Shown in pieces: positions 1 to 7,515 of a stretch of DNA of 64,000 nt. The stretch is from NCBI RefSeq assembly GCF_900109645.1, contig NZ_FOBG01000001.1, positions 1,922,001 to 1,986,000 of the forward strand, in the 5' to 3' direction. The position numbers were made by a program, and so were the translations under genes. Positions within the stretch are counted from its first letter, which is position 1. Each line of letters starts with the position of its first letter. The stretch comes from Duganella sp. CF402. Its GTDB lineage: Bacteria > Pseudomonadota > Gammaproteobacteria > Burkholderiales > Burkholderiaceae_D. The notes under the pieces were generated by a model. That model ran no database searches, had not been told where the DNA came from, and saw only the letters and a program-made list of their open reading frames with translations.

Positions 1-140
1 ACCTGCGCGAAGTCGGCTACACCGACGAAGAAATCGTCGAGATCCTGGCCCACGTGGCGCTCAACCTGTTCACCAACTACGTCAACGTGGCGTTCAAGGT
101 GCCGGTCGACTTCCCGTCGGTTAAACTGCGCGCCAAATAA
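1..140 (+). CDS. Carboxymuconolactone decarboxylase/AhpD-like protein, C-terminal end only
   Basis: The window opens inside this gene; reading from base 3 gives 45 codons up to a TAA at 138-140. The visible tail has the pattern GYTDEEIVEILAHVALN followed by a short basic end, which resembles the C-terminal helices of the AhpD/carboxymuconolactone decarboxylase superfamily (alkylhydroperoxidase-like disulfide reductases and lactone decarboxylases). The catalytic CxxC helix would lie upstream, outside the window, so activity cannot be judged. The next gene, a thioredoxin-fold protein, starts 9 bases after the stop on the same strand, so the two are probably co-transcribed and may share a redox role. 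The family call rests on a short tail only. Confidence 0.65.
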   Translation, partial: LREVGYTDEEIVEILAHVALNLFTNYVNVAFKVPVDFPSVKLRAK

Positions 141-149
141 GGAGCCGCC

Positions 150-659
150 ATGTTCCCTATCGCCACCGAACTGCGGGTCGCGGAATGGCTGAACACCGCC
201 AAGCCGCTGTCCTTGCGGCAGTTGCGCGGCAAAGTCGTCGCCATCTACGCCTTCCAGATGCTGTGCCCCGGCTGCGTTTCGCACGGCATCCCGCAGGCCA
301 AAAGCATCCGCGCCGTGTTTGATGAGCAGGACGTGGCGGTGCTCGGGCTGCACTCGGTGTTCGAGCACCACGCGGTGATGAACCGCGCCGCGCTGGACGC
401 CTTCGTGCACGAGTACCGCATCGGCTTTCCGGTGGCGATAGACCAGCCGTCCACCGACGGCACGATTCCGCTGACGATGGAGCAGTACCAGCTGCGCGGC
501 ACGCCGACGCTGATCCTGATCGATCGCCAGGGACGGCTGCGGCTCAGCCACTTCGGCCGCGCCGAAGACATGCAGGTCGGCGCGCTGATCAGCCAGCTGG
601 TGGCAGAACCCGCGCCGCAGCAGGCCCGGTGCGACGACGACGTCTGCAGCATCCGCTAG
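150..659 (+). CDS. Thioredoxin-fold (TlpA/peroxiredoxin-like) protein with CPGC motif
   Basis: This 169-residue protein has a thioredoxin-like core: beta strand KVVAIYAFQ, a C39-P-G-C42 active-site motif, a central helix, and the cis-proline strand RGTPTLILID near residues 115-124. No signal peptide is visible, so it probably acts in the cytoplasm. Two more cysteines sit at the extreme C terminus (ARCDDDVCSIR) and could act as a resolving pair. The ATG at 150 follows AAGGAG at good spacing. It lies 9 bases after the AhpD-like gene, which suggests a thiol-redox operon, for example a peroxide reductase with its own reductant. The fold is clear; the specific substrate is unknown. Confidence 0.75.
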   Translation: MFPIATELRVAEWLNTAKPLSLRQLRGKVVAIYAFQMLCPGCVSHGIPQAKSIRAVFDEQDVAVLGLHSVFEHHAVMNRAALDAFVHEYRIGFPVAIDQPSTDGTIPLTMEQYQLRGTPTLILIDRQGRLRLSHFGRAEDMQVGALISQLVAEPAPQQARCDDDVCSIR

Positions 660-686
660 CGCTTCCGGATTGCTTATTTTGTAACG

Positions 687-717
687 TATAATCGGCCATC
701 CTTTATCACGATGGCCG
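687..717 (+). promoter_or_regulatory. TATAAT box and inverted repeat before the CPBP gene
   Basis: A perfect TATAAT lies at 687-692, but no convincing -35 element is placed upstream. Immediately after it, CGGCCATC (693-700) and GATGGCCG (710-717) form an 8-bp inverted repeat with a 9-base loop, just before the start codon at 722. If the promoter is real, the transcript begins at or near this hairpin, which could limit ribosome access. A five-codon mini-ORF (711-725) overlaps the CPBP start codon as ATGA. Confidence 0.4.
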
Positions 718-721
718 ACAT

Positions 722-1402
722 ATGATCGAACTGGCGCTGGCGTTCTACCTGGTCTTCATCCTGCCCGGCAGGCATCTGTGGCGCAGCATTCGTCCGAATG
801 ATGCGCCAAAACGTGAACTCACCGCGCGCTATCTCGAATCGATGCGCGACATCGGCCTGACGCTGCTGGTGCTGTTGGCGATCTGCTGGTGGAACGGCTA
901 CAGCGCCGCCGACATGGGCCTCTCCGCCCCCACCGCCGGCGCGCCGCTGTGGTGCCTGGTCGTTGCCGCCGTCGCCATGACCGCGCTGCTCGTCGGCGGC
1001 GCCATCCAGACCGCGCGCATGTCGCCCGCCAAAGCCAAGGAAGCACTGGACAAGGGCGCCGATGCCGGCATGCCCGCCAGCGCCGCCGAACTGCGGCTGT
1101 TCCTGCCCCTGGCCGTGATGATCGGCGGCGGCTGGGAACTGCTGTATCGCGGCTTCCTGCTGCTGGTGCTCACGCCCTACGTCGGCGGCTGGGGCGCGGT
1201 GGCGGTGTCCGGCCTGGCCTACGGCGCGGCGCACGGCTACAAGAACCCCAAACAGTTTGCCCTCAGCGTGGCCTCCGCGCTGCTGTTCGCCACTGGCTAT
1301 CTCCTTAGCGGCAGCTTGTGGTGGCTGATGGTGATCCACATCGTGCTGCCGCTGAGCGGAGCGGTCAGCATGGTCCAGCTGCGCCAACGCGACTTCAACT
1401 AG
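722..1402 (+). CDS. CPBP-family intramembrane protein with degenerate first motif
   Basis: This 226-residue polytopic membrane protein has the layout of the CPBP (CAAX protease/bacteriocin-processing, Abi) family, whose members include intramembrane glutamic proteases. Motif 1, normally EExxxR, is W138-E139-L-L-Y-R143, so the first glutamate is replaced by tryptophan. Motif 2 is present as YGAAH171G, and motif 3 as H206 in HIVLP, lacking the asparagine often found four residues later. The family usually needs the first glutamate for catalysis, so this copy may be inactive, or the spacing may have shifted. It stands alone between the redox pair and the sterol-desaturase unit. Confidence 0.75.
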   Translation: MIELALAFYLVFILPGRHLWRSIRPNDAPKRELTARYLESMRDIGLTLLVLLAICWWNGYSAADMGLSAPTAGAPLWCLVVAAVAMTALLVGGAIQTARMSPAKAKEALDKGADAGMPASAAELRLFLPLAVMIGGGWELLYRGFLLLVLTPYVGGWGAVAVSGLAYGAAHGYKNPKQFALSVASALLFATGYLLSGSLWWLMVIHIVLPLSGAVSMVQLRQRDFN

Positions 1403-1465
1403 CTTCATTTGATACGCCAAACCGGCCCGATTGTGTTCGTTCCGCGTCACATGGGCCGGTACTTC

Positions 1466-1495
1466 TTGAGTATTTGGCATTGTTATAGGCATAAT
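1466..1495 (+). promoter_or_regulatory. Sigma-70-like promoter for the hydroxylase/TonB receptor operon
   Basis: TTGAGT at 1466-1471 and CATAAT at 1490-1495 are separated by 18 bases, a plausible -35/-10 pair. Transcription would start near 1502, about 20 bases before the GTG start at 1525. It sits in the only sizeable gap (1403-1524) upstream of four overlapping genes. Confidence 0.5.
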
Positions 1496-1524
1496 CGATG
1501 CGACTTTAATGATCGCGCCGACCT

Positions 1525-2745
1525 GTGAATCCTATTGTCTTTGCCATTCCTGTCTTCATGGCTTCCATCCTGCTGGAAGTCTGGATCGCCCGCCGCCGGG
1601 GCCTGCAAGCCTACGACGCGGCGGACGCTCTCACCAGCCTGCACCTCGGTGTCCTGAGCCAGCTCACCGGCCTATTCGTTAAACTGGCGGCGCTCGGCAT
1701 CTACGCCGCCGTCTACGAAGAATGGCGCTTCACTAGCTTGCCGATGACTAGCCTGTGGGTCTGGCTCGGCGCACTGCTGGCCTACGATTTCTTCTACTAC
1801 TGGGCGCACCGCATGGGCCACGAGGTGGCGGTGCTGTGGGCCGCGCACGTGGTGCATCACTCGTCCGAGTTCTACAACCTGTCGACCGCGCTGCGCCAGA
1901 CTTCCAGCGGCTGGATCTTCGGCTGGATCTTCTACCTGCCGATGGCGCTGGCCGGCGTGCCGCCTATCGTGATGGGCGCGGTGGCGCTGATCGACCTGCT
2001 GTACCAGTATTGGGTGCACACAGAAATGGTAGGCCGCCTCGGATGGCTGGACCGCGTATTCGTCACGCCGTCCAACCACCGCGTGCACCACGGCCAGAAC
2101 GACTACTGCATCGACCGCAATTACGGCGGCATCCTGATCCTGTGGGACCGCCTGTTCGGCACCTTCGCCGATGAACGCGACGACGAGAAAATCATCTACG
2201 GCGTGCGCTCGCCGCTGCGCAGCCTCAATCCGCTGTGGGCCAACCTGCATTACTACGCCGACCTGTGGCGCTCCACTGGCGAAGCCAAAGGGCTGCGCAA
2301 GAAGCTGCAAGTCTGGCTGGCTCCTCCCGGCGCCTGGACCGGCGAACCGCTGGCCCATTTCGACGGCGCCAAATTCGAACGCTACCGCCCGGCCACGCCG
2401 GCGCCGGCCGCCGCTTATGGTGTGCTGCATTTCGCGCTGCTGGCGCCGTGCGTGATGCACCTGATCGCGACCGCCACCTCGCAACCGGCGCCGTCGCTGG
2501 TGCTGTACGCGCTGGTGATCGCCGCCAGCACGCTGTCGCTGGGCGGCTTGCTGGAAGGCCGCCGCCTCGGCGCGCGCATCGAGCAGGCGCGCGGCGCGGC
2601 GCTGGGCCTGGCCTTCGCGCTGCTGCCGGACTGGTTTGGATACGAAGCACCGTTGTTGTTGCGTGCAACGGTGTTGGTGCTGACGCTGGGCGCCGCTGTA
2701 TGGTTGGACAAAAACATAAAAACACATCAATGGGAGATATCATGA
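1525..2745 (+). CDS. Sterol desaturase/fatty acid hydroxylase superfamily membrane protein
   Basis: This 406-residue integral membrane protein belongs to the di-iron fatty acid hydroxylase superfamily (C-4 sterol oxidase, carotene hydroxylase, alkylglycerol monooxygenase). The histidine clusters are visible: H95RMGH99, H108VVHH112, H165 and N184HRVHH189. These ligands bind two irons for O2-dependent hydroxylation or desaturation of a lipid. An extra hydrophobic C-terminal region (about residues 285-395) follows the catalytic half. The start is GTG at 1525; an ATG at 1498 in the same frame runs into a stop at once. The stop overlaps the next start as ATGA (2742-2745), so translation of the receptor is probably coupled. 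The lipid substrate is unknown. Confidence 0.8.
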   Translation: MNPIVFAIPVFMASILLEVWIARRRGLQAYDAADALTSLHLGVLSQLTGLFVKLAALGIYAAVYEEWRFTSLPMTSLWVWLGALLAYDFFYYWAHRMGHEVAVLWAAHVVHHSSEFYNLSTALRQTSSGWIFGWIFYLPMALAGVPPIVMGAVALIDLLYQYWVHTEMVGRLGWLDRVFVTPSNHRVHHGQNDYCIDRNYGGILILWDRLFGTFADERDDEKIIYGVRSPLRSLNPLWANLHYYADLWRSTGEAKGLRKKLQVWLAPPGAWTGEPLAHFDGAKFERYRPATPAPAAAYGVLHFALLAPCVMHLIATATSQPAPSLVLYALVIAASTLSLGGLLEGRRLGARIEQARGAALGLAFALLPDWFGYEAPLLLRATVLVLTLGAAVWLDKNIKTHQWEIS

Positions 2746-5135
2746 AAACGCATCGCACCGTCATCGCGGCCAGCCTGGCTGCAGCCTTCTTCATTCCACC
2801 GGCGTGGGCCGCCGACGACATCCAGTCGGTGGTGGTGACCGCGCAAGCCCGTAAGCAGCTGGTGCAGGACGTGCCAATGACCATGCAGGTGGTGACGGCC
2901 AAGGACATCGCCGCCGTCGGCGCCAAGGATCTGTCGGACCTGAACGGCTACATCCCAGGCCTGGTGGTGGATGCGATTGAGCCTACCCAGCCATCGTTCG
3001 GCATCCGTGGCGTGCATGCGGGCGACTTCGGTATCGCCACCGATTCGCCGGTCGGCATCTATGTTGATGGCGTCTACACCGGCAAGACCGGCGGCGCGCT
3101 GATGAACTTCATCGACGTGCAGCGCATCGAAGTGGTCAAGGGCCCGCAAGGCACGCTGTTCGGCCGTAACAGCGCGGCCGGTGCGATTTCCATCACCGCC
3201 AATGAGCCGGGCAAAGACGTCGACGCCAGCGCCCACGTCAAGCTGGGCCGCTTCGGCCGCGCCGATGCAGATGTGATGCTCAACTTCCCGATCACCGACA
3301 CTTTCGCCACCCGCCTGGTGGTGGTGCGTTCGGGTAGCGAGGGCTGGGCCGACAACACTGCCACCGGCAAGAAGTCCGGCGGCGACAAGGACTGGGCCAC
3401 CCGCCTGTCGTTCCGCAAGGACTTCGACGCGGCCAAGCTGGTGTTCTCGTGGGAGCATGAGAACATGGAGCAGTATGGCCGTCCGGCCTTCGGCGTGATC
3501 AAGAATCCGGCGCTGCCGCTGGGCGGCTATCGCGGCGTGTACGACGCGGCCTACACCGCCAACTTCGTCAACCCGTTCGATGTCCCGCTGGCCAACGACC
3601 AGCAAGGCAGCGAGGGCCGCATGTTCGACGGCGCCACCCTGCGCTTCGAAACGCCGCTGGCCGGCATGACCTTCAACTCGATCACCGCCTACCGTCGCTT
3701 CAACACCCACAACCTGACCGACAACGACGGCGGCGACCGCGCCAGCCTGCACCTGACCACCCAGGATGCCAAGAGCGCGCGCAGCTTCCAGCAGGAGTTC
3801 AAACTGTCCGGCAAGACCGACCAGCTGGACTGGATCGCAGGCCTGAGCTTCTACCATAACAATGAGCACCAGGATGCCGGCGCCTACATCACCACCGGCA
3901 CGCTGGACACCCTGAGCCAGTTCCAGGGCGGCGATCCGAATTTCGCCATGCTGTTCGGCGGCCTGGCCGCAGCCGGCCTGCCGGGCATCAGCCCCAACAC
4001 GCAGTTCAGCTGGGACGAAACCCACTATAGCGACGTGCGCACCAAGTCGGCCTCGATCTACGGCGACACCATCTGGCACCTGACGCCGCAAACCAACGCC
4101 ACCGTCGGCCTGCGCTACACCAAAGACACCAAGAGCATGCGCTGGCATGTGCCGGGCCGCGTATCGCCGCAGCTGGACGATTTCCTCAACAGCTTCGGCC
4201 CACTGGCCGGGCTGGATGCCTCGTCGTTCCCGTCCAACGTGGTGTTTGCCACCGCCGCGCAACTGGCCGCCACGCCGGTCTCGCGCGAGAAGGACTGGAC
4301 CGACTGGAGCCCGCGCCTGGTGCTCGATCATAAGCTGGACAAGAACACCCTGCTGTTCACGTCCCTGTCGCGCGGCTACCAGGCCGGCGGCTTCAATATC
4401 TTCACGCCGCCGAATCCTGCCTCCACCACCAATGCCGGCAAGGATCCGAGCTTCGAGCCGGAGAAGATGACCAACTTCGAAGTCGGCGCCAAGCTGGTGC
4501 TGCCGGAGCTGAACGCCACCGTCAATGCCTCGCTGTTCGCCTACAAGTTCAAGAACCTGCAGGATATCCAGCTGTACAGCGTGGGCACCTTCCCGACCTA
4601 CAACGTGATCTCCAGCGACCAGAAGGCGCACGGCCTTGATGTCGATGGCCGCATTCGCCTGTCGCCGCGCGTGACGCTGTTCGGCGGCTTCGAATACATC
4701 AACCAGACCTACACGCGCTACCAGCGCCTGGACGCAGCCGGCAACGTCACGCTGGACTTGGGCGGCCAGCCGGTCGGCACGCCGCGCCTGACCGCGATGG
4801 GCGGTGTGAATGCCAACTGGGAGATGGCCGACGGCCGCGCCAGCATCAACTTCCAGGGCACCCACGCCAGCGCCTACCGCTGCAACAGCGACAACGCGGA
4901 CCTGAGCTGCCTGACTACCGCCAAGCTGAAAACCGGCACCGCCAAGACCAAGTTCGACCTGCGTCTGGGCTGGGACAGCCCAAGCTCGCGCTACGGCGTG
5001 GCGCTGATCGTCAACAACGTGTTTGACAAGCGCTACATCGAATCGCTGGGCGGTCAAACGGAACAATACGGTGCGCCGTACGCTTACATCACGCCGCCGC
5101 GCGCCATCGGCGTGGAATTCCGGGCTAGCATGTAA
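2742..5135 (+). CDS. TonB-dependent outer-membrane receptor
   Basis: This 797-residue protein starts with a signal peptide ending near PPAWA-A, followed by a TonB-box-like stretch (SVVVTAQ), a plug domain with IRGVHAGDFG and VKGPQGTLFGRNSAAGAI motifs, a 22-strand-type barrel region and a terminal aromatic/hydrophobic strand ending EFRASM. It would import a ligand across the outer membrane using TonB/ExbBD energy. The sequence style resembles the large sphingomonad-type receptors for organic ligands rather than a clear siderophore receptor. The ATG at 2742 overlaps the hydroxylase stop; longer upstream in-frame sequence has no signal peptide and lies inside the hydroxylase gene. The stop shares one base with the next start (TAATG). 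Confidence 0.88.
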   Translation: MKTHRTVIAASLAAAFFIPPAWAADDIQSVVVTAQARKQLVQDVPMTMQVVTAKDIAAVGAKDLSDLNGYIPGLVVDAIEPTQPSFGIRGVHAGDFGIATDSPVGIYVDGVYTGKTGGALMNFIDVQRIEVVKGPQGTLFGRNSAAGAISITANEPGKDVDASAHVKLGRFGRADADVMLNFPITDTFATRLVVVRSGSEGWADNTATGKKSGGDKDWATRLSFRKDFDAAKLVFSWEHENMEQYGRPAFGVIKNPALPLGGYRGVYDAAYTANFVNPFDVPLANDQQGSEGRMFDGATLRFETPLAGMTFNSITAYRRFNTHNLTDNDGGDRASLHLTTQDAKSARSFQQEFKLSGKTDQLDWIAGLSFYHNNEHQDAGAYITTGTLDTLSQFQGGDPNFAMLFGGLAAAGLPGISPNTQFSWDETHYSDVRTKSASIYGDTIWHLTPQTNATVGLRYTKDTKSMRWHVPGRVSPQLDDFLNSFGPLAGLDASSFPSNVVFATAAQLAATPVSREKDWTDWSPRLVLDHKLDKNTLLFTSLSRGYQAGGFNIFTPPNPASTTNAGKDPSFEPEKMTNFEVGAKLVLPELNATVNASLFAYKFKNLQDIQLYSVGTFPTYNVISSDQKAHGLDVDGRIRLSPRVTLFGGFEYINQTYTRYQRLDAAGNVTLDLGGQPVGTPRLTAMGGVNANWEMADGRASINFQGTHASAYRCNSDNADLSCLTTAKLKTGTAKTKFDLRLGWDSPSSRYGVALIVNNVFDKRYIESLGGQTEQYGAPYAYITPPRAIGVEFRASM

Positions 5136-6523
5136 TGACATCAAAAATCGTACGAACTGCTGCGGCAGTAGTGGTGGTTGCAGCGGTAAGTGCGGCGGCT
5201 CTGGCGGTGGTGTTGGCAACCAAGCCGCCGGAGTTGTTGAAGGTCGGCGCCAATTACGGCGCCAAGATCGTGTGCTCCAATGTATTTATCGCCGGGCGCG
5301 ACGCGCAGGCCGTGCTGGCCGACGATGTGCAGGCGCCCGGCCATCCTGTCCTCAAGCACCTGAGCGTGAAGGTCGACACCGAACGCAAGACGGTGCGCGC
5401 GCAGTTCCTTGGCTTTATCGGCGACGGCATGGCGGTCTATCGTCCCGGCACTGGCTGCGCTGCGGTGCCCGACGGCGATGTGGCGCAGGCCGCGCAGCAT
5501 CAATTCAAACCGATTCCGATCTGGGCGCCCTCGCCCAACGTCGCCTGGCCTACCGGCTCGCAGGCCGAGGCCAATCCGGCGGTGCAAGCCTTGTTGGAAC
5601 AGGATGCACTGGCGGGACCGGGCGTGCGCGGCATGGCGGTGATTCATCGAGGCCGTCTGATCGCGCAGCGCTACGCCGAAGGCTTCAACGCCGCCACGCC
5701 GCTGCTCGGCTGGTCGATGACCAAGACCGTCACCGCAGCACTGGTCGGCATGCAGATCGCGGACGGCAAGCTGTCCCTGGCGCAGAGCGGTTTCTGGCCC
5801 GACAAGGCCGACCAGCGTGCGCAAATCACGCTGGCGCAGCTGATGGCCATGAGCAGCGGCTTGCGCTACAACGAAGGCTACGGCGACGTGTCCGATGTCA
5901 CGCGCATGCTCTACCTCGAACAGGACATGGCGTCGTTCACGGCGGCGCAGCCGCTGGAAGCAACACCGGGCAGCAAGTGGAATTATTCAAGCGGCACCAC
6001 GGTGCTGCTGTCGCGCATCTGGCAGCGCGCGGCGGGCGGCGGCGTGGATGCGCTGGCGCTGCCGCACAACCGCCTGTTTGCGCCGCTGGGCATGAACAGC
6101 GCGGTAATGGAGGCCGACGCGCGCGGCAATCTGGTCGGGTCGAGCTATATGTACGCCAACACGCTGGACTGGGCGCGCTTCGGCCAGTTCCTGCTGCAGG
6201 ACGGCGTCTGGCAGGGCAAGCGCATTTTGCCGGAAGGTTTTGTGCAAGGCATGCAGCAAGTGGCGCCGGCCTCCGGCGGCCAGTATGGACAAGGACAGGT
6301 GTGGCGCTGGGGACCGGGCGGCGACACGCCGGAAGGCCAGGATCCGGACGCGCGTTTCAAGCTCCCCGCCGATACCTATTGGATGGAAGGCCACGACGGC
6401 CAAAGCATCGCCATCGTGCCGTCGCAGCAGTTGGTGGTGGTGCGGCTCGGATTGACGCCGCACCGGCTGCTGTACCAGCCGCAAGGCTTGCTGGCTGCGG
6501 TGCTGAAGGCGGTGCAACCATGA
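5135..6523 (+). CDS. Beta-lactamase-fold serine hydrolase (class C/EstB type)
   Basis: This 462-residue protein has an N-terminal hydrophobic segment (residues 7-28, signal peptide or anchor), about 130 residues of lead-in, then a class C beta-lactamase/D-alanyl-carboxypeptidase fold. The nucleophile motif is S194-M-T-K197; a YSS motif (WNYSSGTT) takes the place of YxN; HDGQS near the C terminus fits the third motif position. Such proteins are mostly esterases or amidases rather than antibiotic-resistance enzymes. It is periplasmic by prediction. It overlaps both neighbours by one to four bases, so it belongs with the TonB receptor and the MaoC-like hydratase; hydrolysing an ester on an imported lipid-like ligand is a reasonable inference. 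Confidence 0.82.
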   Translation: MTSKIVRTAAAVVVVAAVSAAALAVVLATKPPELLKVGANYGAKIVCSNVFIAGRDAQAVLADDVQAPGHPVLKHLSVKVDTERKTVRAQFLGFIGDGMAVYRPGTGCAAVPDGDVAQAAQHQFKPIPIWAPSPNVAWPTGSQAEANPAVQALLEQDALAGPGVRGMAVIHRGRLIAQRYAEGFNAATPLLGWSMTKTVTAALVGMQIADGKLSLAQSGFWPDKADQRAQITLAQLMAMSSGLRYNEGYGDVSDVTRMLYLEQDMASFTAAQPLEATPGSKWNYSSGTTVLLSRIWQRAAGGGVDALALPHNRLFAPLGMNSAVMEADARGNLVGSSYMYANTLDWARFGQFLLQDGVWQGKRILPEGFVQGMQQVAPASGGQYGQGQVWRWGPGGDTPEGQDPDARFKLPADTYWMEGHDGQSIAIVPSQQLVVVRLGLTPHRLLYQPQGLLAAVLKAVQP

Positions 6524-7416
6524 TGGCTGACGTGCCTTACAGCCTGCTGCGCCATCAAGGCCCGATGCTGCTGACCGGCGCACGCGTAGTGGGCCATACG
6601 ATCTTGAATACGCTGTCGCCGGCATCCAAGCCATCGGCTGATACGCGCATCGCCCCAGTAACGCGCGTGATCGCCGCGCCGCCGCACGACCTGGTGGAAC
6701 AATACATCGCATGGGCCGGCGCCACGCGCTGCTACGACGGCCTGCTGCCGCCGCACATGGTGTCGCAATGGAGCTTGCCGCTGGTAGGCGAACTGCTGCT
6801 GCGCATGCCCTACCGCCTGACCAGCGTCATCAACCAAGGCGTCAGCCTGCGCGTGTGCGGACCGCTGCCACGCGACGTGCCGCTGCACCTGAGCGCCGCC
6901 GTCGAGAAAATAGAAGAGACGCCCGGCCGCATCAAGGTGGTGGTGGCAGTGGCCACCGGCACCGCCGAACAGCCCTCGCTGGTGGAAGCCCGGCTGCATA
7001 TGAGCTTTCTGCTGCCCGGCCCGCGCGCGCCGAAACCGAAACAGGATCGCGGTCCGGAGCCGGACTGGATCACGGCAGGCCTGTGGCACGCCGACGCGCG
7101 CGATGGCCTGCGCTTCGCGCTGTTGACCGGCGACTTCAATCCGATACACTGGTGCGCTCCGCTGGCGCGGCGTTCGGTATTTCGCGGCATGGTGCTGCAT
7201 GGTTTCGGCAGCTTCGTGCGCAGCTACGAAGTGCTGGCGCAGCAAGGCGTGCGCTTCGACGAAATCGACGTCCGCTTCGTCAAGCCGGTGGCCCTGCCCT
7301 GCACTGCACTGTCGGTGCAGGTGGCGCCGGAAGCGGCGGCCGACGCGGAAGGCTGGCGCGCGCTGCGCCTGGCCGGCAGCGGCGAAGCCGTACACCTTGC
7401 GGGCAGGCTACGATAA
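6520..7416 (+). CDS. MaoC-like (R)-specific enoyl-CoA hydratase-type protein
   Basis: The 298-residue product has a C-terminal hot-dog domain with the hydratase-2 signature D205-F-N-P-I-H210 followed by FRGMVLHGFG, the active-site Asp/His arrangement of MaoC-type enoyl-CoA hydratases. The N-terminal half probably forms the second, non-catalytic hot dog of a double hot-dog hydratase. It would act on an acyl-CoA (or ACP) thioester in the cytoplasm. The start at 6520 (ATGATGG) overlaps the hydrolase stop as ATGA; upstream in-frame sequence lies inside earlier genes. It is the last member of the four-gene unit and gives it a fatty-acid or sterol-side-chain flavour. Confidence 0.8.
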   Translation: MMADVPYSLLRHQGPMLLTGARVVGHTILNTLSPASKPSADTRIAPVTRVIAAPPHDLVEQYIAWAGATRCYDGLLPPHMVSQWSLPLVGELLLRMPYRLTSVINQGVSLRVCGPLPRDVPLHLSAAVEKIEETPGRIKVVVAVATGTAEQPSLVEARLHMSFLLPGPRAPKPKQDRGPEPDWITAGLWHADARDGLRFALLTGDFNPIHWCAPLARRSVFRGMVLHGFGSFVRSYEVLAQQGVRFDEIDVRFVKPVALPCTALSVQVAPEAAADAEGWRALRLAGSGEAVHLAGRLR

Positions 7417-7472
7417 AACGCTCCGTTGCGTCACGAACGACGCGCTGCCTTCATCGCCCCTGTGAATTCATA

Positions 7473-7478
7473 TACAAT
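7473..7478 (+). promoter_or_regulatory. Putative -10 element for the methyltransferase gene
   Basis: TACAAT at 7473-7478 lies in an AT-rich stretch (TATACAATCC then T7) about 40 bases before the ATG at 7516. The -35 position (about 7450) is only a weak match. It is the only promoter-like element in the gap between the MaoC gene and the methyltransferase. Confidence 0.35.
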
Positions 7479-7515
7479 CCATTTTTTTAAAAGCAAATGT
7501 GGGCAGGGAGAAGTT

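Noticed and set aside
2727..5219. An 830-codon open frame on the minus strand
   Set aside because: It is the antisense shadow of the TonB receptor gene; its translation is rich in His/Arg/Val/Gly with no domain and no start site, as GC-rich coding DNA produces.
5135..6523. Beta-lactamase antibiotic-resistance gene
   Set aside because: The fold is class C-like, but the YxN motif is altered and the context is a lipid-type operon; esterase or amidase is more likely.
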